From an uncultured Candidatus Melainabacteria bacterium (GTDB lineage: Bacteria > Cyanobacteriota > Vampirovibrionia > Gastranaerophilales > Gastranaerophilaceae): DNA of 18,798 nt. Position 1 is the stretch's first letter, and every line of letters starts with the position of its first letter. Location of the stretch: NCBI GenBank assembly GCA_934754855.1, contig CAKVJR010000023.1, positions 1 through 18,798 on the forward strand, read 5' to 3'. The position numbers and the translations under genes are program-made. Positions 1-6,640 of the stretch are shown one piece after another. The notes under the pieces were generated by a model. It was not told where the DNA came from and did no database searches. It saw nothing but the letters and a program-made list of their open reading frames with translations.

Positions 1-1
1 G

Positions 2-718
2 ATGGACGGTCGTGCTCAACTTACAACTTTGGAATCAATCGATTTGCTCGCAGCATACGGCATCAGAGCATGCAAATACGGTTTGGCAAAGAACGAAGAA
101 GAAGTTGCTGAACTTGGTAACTCAATCGGCTACCCTGTTGTAATGAAGATGACTTCAAAAACAACTTCACACAAAACAGATGTTGGCGGTGTAAGAGTTA
201 ACATTCAATCAGAAGAACAACTCAGAGCAGAATACAAAGACTTGATTGCAAAATTGACTGAAAAAGGTCTTATTGACGGTCTTGAAGGTGTAATCATTCA
301 AGAAATGGTTAAGGGCAACAGAGAAATGGTTTGCGGTATCGCAACTGATCCTCAATACGGTCCGATGATGATGTTCGGTTTGGGCGGCGTATTCATTGAA
401 ACAATGAAAGACGTTACATTCAGAATTGCTCCTTTGACAGATGTTGACGCTGATGAAATGATTAAGTCTGTAAAAGCATACGGTTTGTTGAAAGGTGCAA
501 GAGGAACAAAACCTGCACAAATGGAACAAATCCAAGAAACTCTCTTGAGATTGTCACAACTCGTTAATGATTACAAATTCATCGACGAACTCGATATCAA
601 CCCGCTCCTCATCTCAGAAAAAACAGGTGAAGGCATTGCGGTTGACGGCAGAATTAAAGTCAGAATGGAAGAAGCAAAAAAAGCACTCAACATTAACTGT
701 ACTTGCGGCTGCTGCTAA
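2..718 (+). CDS. Acetate/acyl-CoA ligase (ADP-forming), ATP-grasp (beta) part, probably 5'-truncated by window edge
   Basis: ADP-forming acyl-CoA synthetases convert acyl-CoA, ADP and phosphate to acid, CoA and ATP. This reading frame covers the ATP-grasp half. Seen: an N-terminal LTTLESIDLLAAYGI block, GYPVVMKM followed by SHKTDVGGV (ATP-grasp lysine and the HK-D-GGV loop, about residues 44-65), VIIQEMVKGNREMVCG, YGPMMMFGLGGVFIE, then ELDINPLL (about 198-205) and AVDGRIKVR. All are hallmark blocks of the ATP-grasp_5 family. The 238 residues would suit a separate beta subunit, but the first Met lies one base from the window start with no visible ribosome site, so it may be an internal Met of a roughly 700-residue alpha-beta fusion. 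The protein ends in an odd CTCGCC tail. A strong terminator follows 17 bases after the stop. Family is firm; the acid substrate is not defined. Confidence 0.85.
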   Translation: MDGRAQLTTLESIDLLAAYGIRACKYGLAKNEEEVAELGNSIGYPVVMKMTSKTTSHKTDVGGVRVNIQSEEQLRAEYKDLIAKLTEKGLIDGLEGVIIQEMVKGNREMVCGIATDPQYGPMMMFGLGGVFIETMKDVTFRIAPLTDVDADEMIKSVKAYGLLKGARGTKPAQMEQIQETLLRLSQLVNDYKFIDELDINPLLISEKTGEGIAVDGRIKVRMEEAKKALNINCTCGCC

Positions 719-734
719 TCGGTCAAATAATTTT

Positions 735-771
735 AAAACGGGCGTATCTATTCGGTACGTCCGTTTTTTTT
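735..771 (+). terminator. Rho-independent terminator after the CoA ligase gene
   Basis: A 12-pair stem (735-746 with 756-767, one G-U pair, core ACGGGCGTA/TACGTCCGT) encloses a 9-base loop and runs into eight T residues at 764-771. It separates the CoA ligase from the SGNH pair. Confidence 0.9.
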
Positions 772-847
772 GTTGAATTATGCATTAATATAAACAAATT
801 TTTGGGGTTTGTATTTTATTTTTGTGATTTTATTGTAAAATAATTTT

Positions 848-1834
848 ATGAGTTTGAATTGGAAAAAAATTTTAATTATTAATTTTTTGATTATTTTTGT
901 AATTCTTGTGATTGCAGAATTTTGTTCACTGCAATCATACAAAATGAGATATGCCGAACTGATAAAATCTCAGGCAAATGTATCTGATAATCCGGCTGAG
1001 TTTATTAAAGATAACACACCTCATTATACGGCTCCGTTGAGATTTGATTATAAGGTAATAGAAGATTTTTTTAATACAAGAATTTATTATCCGTATAAGA
1101 ATACCACTAAACGCCCTATTGTAACTTTGGGCTGTTCATATACAGAGGGTGTGGGGCTTACGAAAGGTCAAACATTTGCGGCAAAATTGAATAAACTTAC
1201 GGGAAGAATGACTTATAATCGTGGAGTTGGCGGTTCGGGCATACAATTGGTTTATCGTCAACTTTCAGATGAAAATTTTAAAAATGAAGTTCCTGATGCT
1301 GAGTATGTGATTTATACTAATATTTATGATCACGTGTATCGTCAGTTCCAATCTTTGTTAACTCCTTATTCTTCGCAAATTCAACTTCGTTATCGTTTAA
1401 CAAAGGATGGTAAGTTGCAGGAAATCAAAACTCCGTTTTGGTTTATGTATTGGTCTTTTTTGGTAAAAATTTATTTTGAATATGAAAAAGAATTTTTGAG
1501 CCACAAAGAGTTTGTGAACGGTTGGCCGTTATTTTTTGCAACTTTGCAGGCTTCATATGATGAAGCACAAAAAAAATATCCCAACTCAAAGTTCGTTTTC
1601 ATTGAATTTCCTCAGTCAGATTTGTGTTCTCCTGATTATGTCGATAATCTATATGAGTTGTCAGAAGAACAAGTTGCAAGAATTAAGAAAATGGGAATTA
1701 TTTATATTAATGCGTCAAAACTTGCAGGTCACAGATTTTGCGAGAAAAAATACAGAATTGCCGATAACGATCACCCGAGCGAAGCGGCTTGGGACGAGTT
1801 TGTTCCGTTATTGATAAAAGAATTGAATTTGTAA
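848..1834 (+). CDS. Membrane-anchored SGNH/GDSL-hydrolase-like protein, tandem copy 1
   Basis: 328 residues. A Lys-containing N-terminus is followed by one hydrophobic segment (about 8-25), which suggests a signal anchor with the catalytic part outside the cytoplasmic membrane. The nucleophile block reads LGCSYTEGVGL (Ser97; the usual GDS is GCS), followed by YNRGVGGSG, which fits the second SGNH block. Near the C-terminus DNDHPSEAAW supplies Asp306 and His309 of a DxxHP catalytic motif. The classical block III GxND is not recognisable. The gene is closely related to the next one, and 7 bases separate them. No Shine-Dalgarno sequence is visible before the ATG (gtaaaataattttATG). Enzymes of this fold are often esterases or acyl transferases acting on glycans or lipids; the substrate here is unknown. 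Fold assignment is from motifs only. Confidence 0.75.
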   Translation: MSLNWKKILIINFLIIFVILVIAEFCSLQSYKMRYAELIKSQANVSDNPAEFIKDNTPHYTAPLRFDYKVIEDFFNTRIYYPYKNTTKRPIVTLGCSYTEGVGLTKGQTFAAKLNKLTGRMTYNRGVGGSGIQLVYRQLSDENFKNEVPDAEYVIYTNIYDHVYRQFQSLLTPYSSQIQLRYRLTKDGKLQEIKTPFWFMYWSFLVKIYFEYEKEFLSHKEFVNGWPLFFATLQASYDEAQKKYPNSKFVFIEFPQSDLCSPDYVDNLYELSEEQVARIKKMGIIYINASKLAGHRFCEKKYRIADNDHPSEAAWDEFVPLLIKELNL

Positions 1835-1841
1835 TTTTATT

Positions 1842-2819
1842 ATGAAAATTAATTTCAAAAAAAAATTTTTAATTAATATTTTCTTGTTTGTTTTGATTTT
1901 GATAATTGCTGAAATTGCGGCATTTTACTCTTTTCGGGCAAGATGTGCCGATATTGTTTACAGACACGCCAATATGCTAAAAGATAATCCCAAAGAATAT
2001 ATCAGGAAAAATATGCCTCATTATGAATTTCCTCGAAAATTTGATTATGAGAAAATTGATATTTCTATAAAATCGAGAATTTACAGCGGAGAAAAATCTC
2101 GGCCGATAATTACAATCGGGTGTTCTTATACAGATGGTGTCGGGCTTAATTATAATCAAACATTTGCGGCAAAATTGAACAAATATACGAAGAGAACGAC
2201 ATATAACCGAGGGGTATGTGCATCAGGTCCGCAGTTGATTTATCGGCAACTTTCAGATGAAAATTTTAAAAATGAAATTCCCGATGCGGAATATGTCATC
2301 TATCCTTTTATTTATAACCATTTAACGAGAATTTTTCGGACGATGATTCAACCGTACAGTTCTGATTTTGATTTGAGTTATGAGTTAAAAAACGGTAATT
2401 TATCCGAGAAAAATCACCCGTTTTGGTTTATGTACGGCTCTTTTTTCGTCAAAAGTTATGCTGAGTTCAAAAATAATGCGGACTATGAAAATGATTTGAA
2501 AAACGGACTTCCCTTTTTTATGGAAATTATGAGAGAATCTGTTTTTCAAATGAAAAAATTGTATCCTGATTCAAAGTTCGTTTTGCTTGAAGTTCCTGAG
2601 GGTGCAATGTGTTATGAAAATTATGTTTCTGGTTCTATGGAGTTAAATTCCGATGAAATTAAAAATTTGGAAAAAATCGGCATAGTTTATATTAACGCCG
2701 AAGAACTTGTGGGGCATAAATTGCGTGACTTTAAATATCGGGTTTCCGATAAGGAACACCCGAGCGAGTTATTTTGGGAAGAAATAACTCCTGCTTTGGT
2801 CAAAAAACTCGACTTGTAA
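1842..2819 (+). CDS. Membrane-anchored SGNH/GDSL-hydrolase-like protein, tandem copy 2
   Basis: 325 residues, paralogue of the gene just upstream with the same layout: Lys-rich N-terminus, hydrophobic segment about 9-27, IGCSYTDGVGL (Ser95), YNRGVCASGPQ, and DKEHPSELFW (Asp303, His306). Both share TFAAKLNK, YRQLSDENFKNE and PFWFMY, and a 30-base stretch is identical (1259-1288 and 2247-2276), so the pair arose by duplication. It starts 7 bases after the first stop with no clear Shine-Dalgarno sequence (ttgtaattttattATG), so it is probably co-transcribed. Its stop lies one base from the stop of the opposing small gene at 2821, leaving no room for a terminator between them. Likely an envelope esterase or acyltransferase; substrate unknown. 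Confidence 0.75.
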   Translation: MKINFKKKFLINIFLFVLILIIAEIAAFYSFRARCADIVYRHANMLKDNPKEYIRKNMPHYEFPRKFDYEKIDISIKSRIYSGEKSRPIITIGCSYTDGVGLNYNQTFAAKLNKYTKRTTYNRGVCASGPQLIYRQLSDENFKNEIPDAEYVIYPFIYNHLTRIFRTMIQPYSSDFDLSYELKNGNLSEKNHPFWFMYGSFFVKSYAEFKNNADYENDLKNGLPFFMEIMRESVFQMKKLYPDSKFVLLEVPEGAMCYENYVSGSMELNSDEIKNLEKIGIVYINAEELVGHKLRDFKYRVSDKEHPSELFWEEITPALVKKLDL

Positions 2820-2820
2820 T

Positions 2821-3066
2821 TTATTTTTCGGGCTTTTGTTTTGTCGGCAAATCTTTTTGGGGCTTTTCTTCATTAATTGATTTTTTGTCAATTTCTTTGA
2901 CTTTATCCTCAATTTTTTCAGTTTCATTTTCTTTTTTTATAACACTATTTGTGTTATTTTGTTCTAAATCTTTAATAGAGCAGGCATAACCAGTGACACA
3001 ATTTGCAAAAACAGTTGTATTTGTAACGTTTAGTAAAAGTAATAACAGGGTGGCTAATTTTTTCAT
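2821..3066 (-). CDS. Small secreted protein with charged low-complexity tail
   Basis: 81 residues. MKKLATLLLLLLNVTNTTVFA is a typical Sec signal peptide with probable cleavage after VFA. The mature part begins with NCVTGYACSIKDLE (two Cys, possibly a disulphide) and then becomes a Lys/Glu/Asn-rich, probably disordered stretch ending in KQKPEK. A Shine-Dalgarno sequence (GAGGT) sits about 10 bases before the ATG, and a possible -10 TATAAT lies on the minus strand at 3116-3111, both supporting a real gene despite its size. It faces the SGNH pair tail to tail with a one-base gap. I do not recognise the family; function unknown. Confidence 0.7.
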   Translation of the reverse strand: MKKLATLLLLLLNVTNTTVFANCVTGYACSIKDLEQNNTNSVIKKENETEKIEDKVKEIDKKSINEEKPQKDLPTKQKPEK

Positions 3067-3220
3067 CTTTCAATACCTCATTGATTTTCCGACAGACTAA
3101 TCTTATTTTGATTATAAATTTATTAAAAAATTAATCATTCTCTGTTCGGGTAATATTTTAATTTTTTTGTGTTTGGTGTAGAATAGTAAAAAGAATTTTT
3201 TTAGATTTACGGTGGAAAAT

Positions 3221-5044
3221 ATGAAACTTAAAGATACAACGGCAAGTAATTCTTTCAGATACGGTTGGTTATTAGGAAGAATTTTCCCATTTATAAAACC
3301 GGTTATGGGGCGTGTAATTTTGGGCTTTTTAGTTGCAATTCCTGTTGGTGCATTGGACGGTATTGTTTCCGTCTCATTGAAGCCATTTATGGACTATGTA
3401 GTCGGAAAACAGGACTGGGTTATTTCAATTTTTAATCATCAATTTACAATCCCTTACACAATGCTGGCTTTAGCAATTCCGTTCGGGGTTGTTTTGTTTG
3501 CGGCTATCCAAGGTGTTTTGAGATATTTGAACAGTTATTTGACAGATTGGACAAGCCAAAAAATTACCAATGCCGTTAAAATCAAACTTTTTAACAAACT
3601 TTGTGATATGGACGCATCGTTCTTTGACGAAAATTCGTCAGGGGTTATTATTACAAGATTTTTGGGCGACCCTGATACAGCATCGGCAGGTATTGTTAAC
3701 AACTTAAAAACTTTTGTTACCGCATTATTCGGTGCATTGAGTTTGATTGGGGTTATGCTTTATTGTTCTTGGAAACTTGCTGTAATCGGCGTGGTTATCC
3801 TTGGAGCGGCATTTATCCCTGTTGCATTGATTAGAAAAAGAGTTAAATTAACTTCTAATAAAAATATGGTTATCGGCGGAAATATCACGACGAATTTCAA
3901 CGAAACATACATTGGCAACAAGGTTATGCGTTCGTATTCTTTGGAAGAAAGACAAAAAAATATTTTCTGCGAGCAAATTTGGAAAGCATTTGCAAACAAT
4001 ATGGCTTTGGTAAAAAGAGCAGGTTGGATGTCACCGTTGATGTATTTGATTGCATCAGTCGGTATTGCACTTGTTTTGGGCTACGGAACTCATTTGATTT
4101 ATACAGATCAGATGACAGCCGGAGGATTTGCTTCATTTGTAACTTCGTTGTTACTTTTGTATAAACCTGTTAAAACTCTCGGTAATACGCTGACTTCGTT
4201 GCAAACAATTTTCGTTGCAATGGGTCGTGTGTTTGAATTGTTTGATATTCAACCGAGTATTTATGACAAAGAAAATCCTGTTACCTTGAACGGTTTAAAT
4301 TCGGGTATTTCTATTGAAAACGTAAATTTTGCTTATGTTCCCGACAGATTGGTTTTGAAAAATATCAATTATAATATTAAAAAGAACGAAACGATTGCGA
4401 TTGTCGGTAATTCAGGCGGCGGCAAATCAACTCTCGTTAATTTAATTCCCCGTTTTTACGATGTTACGAGCGGTGCGATTAAAATTGACGGTGTTGATGT
4501 AAGAGATTTTTCACTCAAGAGTTTAAGAGCGAATATTTCAATGGTGTTCCAAGACAACTTCCTTTTCTCTGGCACAATTCGAGAAAATATTATGATGGGA
4601 AATGAAAATGCAACTGAAGAAGAGTTGCAAAAAGTTGTCGAATACGCACATTTGAACGAACTTATTGACGAACTTCCCGACGGATTGGACACTGAGTTGG
4701 GAGAAAGAGGAACTACTCTTTCAGGCGGTCAAAGACAACGTGTTGCGATTGCAAGAGCAATGATTAAAAACGCTCCGATTATTATTCTTGACGAAGCGAC
4801 TTCTGCATTGGATAATGAATCAGAAGCGATTGTTCAAAAGGCTCTCGATAATTTGATGAGTAATAAAACAGTATTTGTTATTGCTCACAGGTTGTCAACA
4901 ATCAAAAATGCGGATAGAATAGTGGTAATAAAAGACGGTGAATTGATTGAAACAGGTACTCACGACGAACTTATGCAAATTCAAGACGGTGAGTATAAAC
5001 ACTTGTACGAAATGCAGTTTAAACATCAGGAAGAAATTGCATAA
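3221..5044 (+). CDS. msbA: MsbA-like ABC exporter (fused membrane and ATPase domains)
   Basis: About 607 residues, the usual size of a half-transporter that works as a homodimer. The first ~330 residues hold the six-helix ABC exporter membrane domain (helices around RVILGFLVAIPVG, MLALAIPFGVVLF, LKTFVTALFGALSLIGVML, LAVIGVVILGAAFIPVAL, YLIASVGIALVLGYG). The nucleotide-binding domain has Walker A GNSGGGKST, the Q-loop in MVFQDNFLFSGTIRENI, signature LSGGQRQRVA, Walker B IIILDEATSALD and the H-loop IAHRLST. These match the lipid A/glycolipid exporter group, implying flipping of lipid A-core or another lipid across the inner membrane; the exact substrate is inferred. ATG 3221 is preferred because GGTGG lies 5 bases upstream; a GTG at 3212 in the same frame lacks such a site. 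A kinase gene follows after 18 bases. Confidence 0.85.
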   Translation: MKLKDTTASNSFRYGWLLGRIFPFIKPVMGRVILGFLVAIPVGALDGIVSVSLKPFMDYVVGKQDWVISIFNHQFTIPYTMLALAIPFGVVLFAAIQGVLRYLNSYLTDWTSQKITNAVKIKLFNKLCDMDASFFDENSSGVIITRFLGDPDTASAGIVNNLKTFVTALFGALSLIGVMLYCSWKLAVIGVVILGAAFIPVALIRKRVKLTSNKNMVIGGNITTNFNETYIGNKVMRSYSLEERQKNIFCEQIWKAFANNMALVKRAGWMSPLMYLIASVGIALVLGYGTHLIYTDQMTAGGFASFVTSLLLLYKPVKTLGNTLTSLQTIFVAMGRVFELFDIQPSIYDKENPVTLNGLNSGISIENVNFAYVPDRLVLKNINYNIKKNETIAIVGNSGGGKSTLVNLIPRFYDVTSGAIKIDGVDVRDFSLKSLRANISMVFQDNFLFSGTIRENIMMGNENATEEELQKVVEYAHLNELIDELPDGLDTELGERGTTLSGGQRQRVAIARAMIKNAPIIILDEATSALDNESEAIVQKALDNLMSNKTVFVIAHRLSTIKNADRIVVIKDGELIETGTHDELMQIQDGEYKHLYEMQFKHQEEIA

Positions 5045-5062
5045 TTAACGGAAGATGAAACT

Positions 5063-5911
5063 ATGATGCAGAGATTAAAAAGTATTCAAGATAAAAAAAT
5101 TAAAAAACCAGATTTTTCATCGAAAGAGGGTAGAGGGATTTTGGCATATCTTCTTCAAAAAGAGTTTGAATATATTTTGCACATTGATAAAGATGCCGAA
5201 ACGCCGTTTTTCAAAAGTGTAAAAGAGGATTTCGTCCCGAGATTTACGAAAAGAATTATCGAAAATCCTGAAAAAAGAATAATGATAGGTATTTGCGGTG
5301 AGTCTGCAAGCGGTAAAACAACGATTTGTGAACACATTAAACAATCCGTTGATAAGTACGGACTCCCTGTTCAAATTATCAGTACCGACAATTATTTCAA
5401 CGATATTTCTGATTTGATTAAGCAATATGGCGGTTTTGATAAATTTTTGGAATCAGGATATGACCTTGATGCTCCGAGCAATTTCATGACTGACCAACTC
5501 AAAGAAGATTTGAAAATGCTTGCAGAAGGTCATGATGTTATGACTCCGCAGTATTTGATTAATGGTACGGGGGTTAATATTCCGAAGTCTTTGCCTGCAA
5601 AATCGCAAAAAATCATTGCCGTTGAAGGCTTGGCAGCGATGTATGACAACGTTTACGATCTTTTCGATATCAAAATTTATATAGATATCGACAGAAAAGA
5701 ACAGGAAGAAAGATTTTTGGTTCGTGCCGCATCTCGTAATCAAAACAGAGAAAATGCCTTGAAGCAATTGAAATATATCAGAGAGGCTTCCGAAAAATAC
5801 ATTCTCCCCCACAAACACAAATGGGATATCATTGTAAACGGTTCTGTTTCAATTCCGTACTTTGAACAAATTATCGAGTATTTATACGGAATAACGAATA
5901 ATTTTGAATAA
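5063..5911 (+). CDS. Uridine kinase / phosphoribulokinase-like P-loop kinase
   Basis: 282 residues. Walker A is GESASGKTT (about 79-87), followed by ISTDNYFND (about 106-114), corresponding to the DxFY substrate block of uridine kinases, then IIAVEGLAAMYD, like the EG block before the lid, and IYIDIDRKEQEERFLVRAASRN, the Arg-rich lid region. This is the PRK/uridine-kinase fold, which phosphorylates a nucleoside or a sugar hydroxyl with ATP. The first ~75 residues are an extension not typical of Udk (about 210 residues), so the substrate may differ. GGAAG at 5050-5054 fits the start at 5063; a second ATG follows directly at 5066. It is in an operon with the MsbA-like exporter and ends at a shared terminator. 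Confidence 0.75.
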   Translation: MMQRLKSIQDKKIKKPDFSSKEGRGILAYLLQKEFEYILHIDKDAETPFFKSVKEDFVPRFTKRIIENPEKRIMIGICGESASGKTTICEHIKQSVDKYGLPVQIISTDNYFNDISDLIKQYGGFDKFLESGYDLDAPSNFMTDQLKEDLKMLAEGHDVMTPQYLINGTGVNIPKSLPAKSQKIIAVEGLAAMYDNVYDLFDIKIYIDIDRKEQEERFLVRAASRNQNRENALKQLKYIREASEKYILPHKHKWDIIVNGSVSIPYFEQIIEYLYGITNNFE

Positions 5912-5945
5912 AAAATAACCCCGATTTTAGAGTCGGGGTTTTTTA
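5911..5945. terminator. Bidirectional terminator between kinase and mntP
   Basis: A perfect 8-pair stem AACCCCGA/TCGGGGTT (5917-5924 with 5933-5940), 8-base loop, flanked by A-rich sequence on the left and a T run on the right, so it can stop transcription from both convergent genes. Confidence 0.9.
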
Positions 5946-6527
5946 TTAAACAACTATCAAATACTGTTCTAAAATTATTTTAAGTCCGATTGCAACAAGG
6001 ATTAGTCCGCCGACAAATTCCGCTTTGTTTTTGTATTTGGAACCGAAAATATTTCCGATAGCAATGCCAGTAAGCGAGATGAAAAACGTCGTGAAGCCGA
6101 TTATTGTAATTGACGGCATAATCGGAACATTTAAAAATGCGAATGAAATTCCGACGGCAAGTGCGTCAATACTTGTTGCGATTGCCAAAAACAATAATTC
6201 TTTGTGAGAAAGTTTTTTGTCTTTTTCATCACTGTTTTCGCAATCTTCGCTCTCTGTTAATGCTTCGTGCATCATTTTTCCGCCGATTACGGCAAGCAAA
6301 ATGAACGCAATCCAATGTGCGTATTGGGAAACATAAGATGAAAATCTTGCTCCGACAGCCCAACCCAAAAACGGCATTAATGCTTGAAATCCGCCAAAAT
6401 ACAAAGCAATAATCAGCATTTGTTTTTTGTTTAATTTGCTCATTCCAAGCCCTTTGCAGATTGATACTGCAAAAGCGTCCATTGAAAGCCCGATACCTAT
6501 TAATAAAGTTTGTATAAAAAAGCCCAT
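5946..6527 (-). CDS. mntP: Manganese efflux pump MntP
   Basis: 193 residues, the normal size for MntP, an inner-membrane exporter that removes excess Mn(II). The protein shows the internal duplication of the family: SMDAFAVSICKG (Asp17) in the first half and TSIDALAVGISF (Asp121) in the second, the two membrane-embedded acidic motifs known to be needed for manganese export. About six hydrophobic segments are visible, with a charged loop (TESEDCENSDEKDKK) in the middle. A Shine-Dalgarno AGGA lies 7 bases before the ATG. The upstream gene ends in its own terminator, so mntP probably has its own promoter in the 45 bases between; TATAAA on the minus strand at 6559-6554 is a candidate -10. No yybP-ykoY manganese riboswitch can fit in this gap. 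Confidence 0.93.
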   Translation of the reverse strand: MGFFIQTLLIGIGLSMDAFAVSICKGLGMSKLNKKQMLIIALYFGGFQALMPFLGWAVGARFSSYVSQYAHWIAFILLAVIGGKMMHEALTESEDCENSDEKDKKLSHKELLFLAIATSIDALAVGISFAFLNVPIMPSITIIGFTTFFISLTGIAIGNIFGSKYKNKAEFVGGLILVAIGLKIILEQYLIVV

Positions 6528-6574
6528 AATTTTTCCTGATTGTGTGTGCCTTTTTTATATCACAAAAATTTCTG

Positions 6575-6607
6575 TTAAAAAAGCCCTCACTTTTCAGTAA
6601 GGGCTTA
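6575..6607 (-). terminator. Rho-independent terminator after the RTX-like gene
   Basis: On the minus strand AAGCCCTTAC pairs with GTGAGGGCTT (6606-6597 with 6590-6581, one mismatch), a 6-base loop lies between, and a run of T residues follows toward 6575. It ends the RTX-like transcript before mntP. Confidence 0.85.
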
Positions 6608-6640
6608 AAAATTAGTTTGCGATTAGATTAAAGGTTTGTT

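Noticed and set aside
6528..6580. Possible yybP-ykoY manganese riboswitch before mntP
   Set aside because: Only about 45 bases lie between the upstream terminator and mntP, too short for the motif, and no matching sequence was seen.
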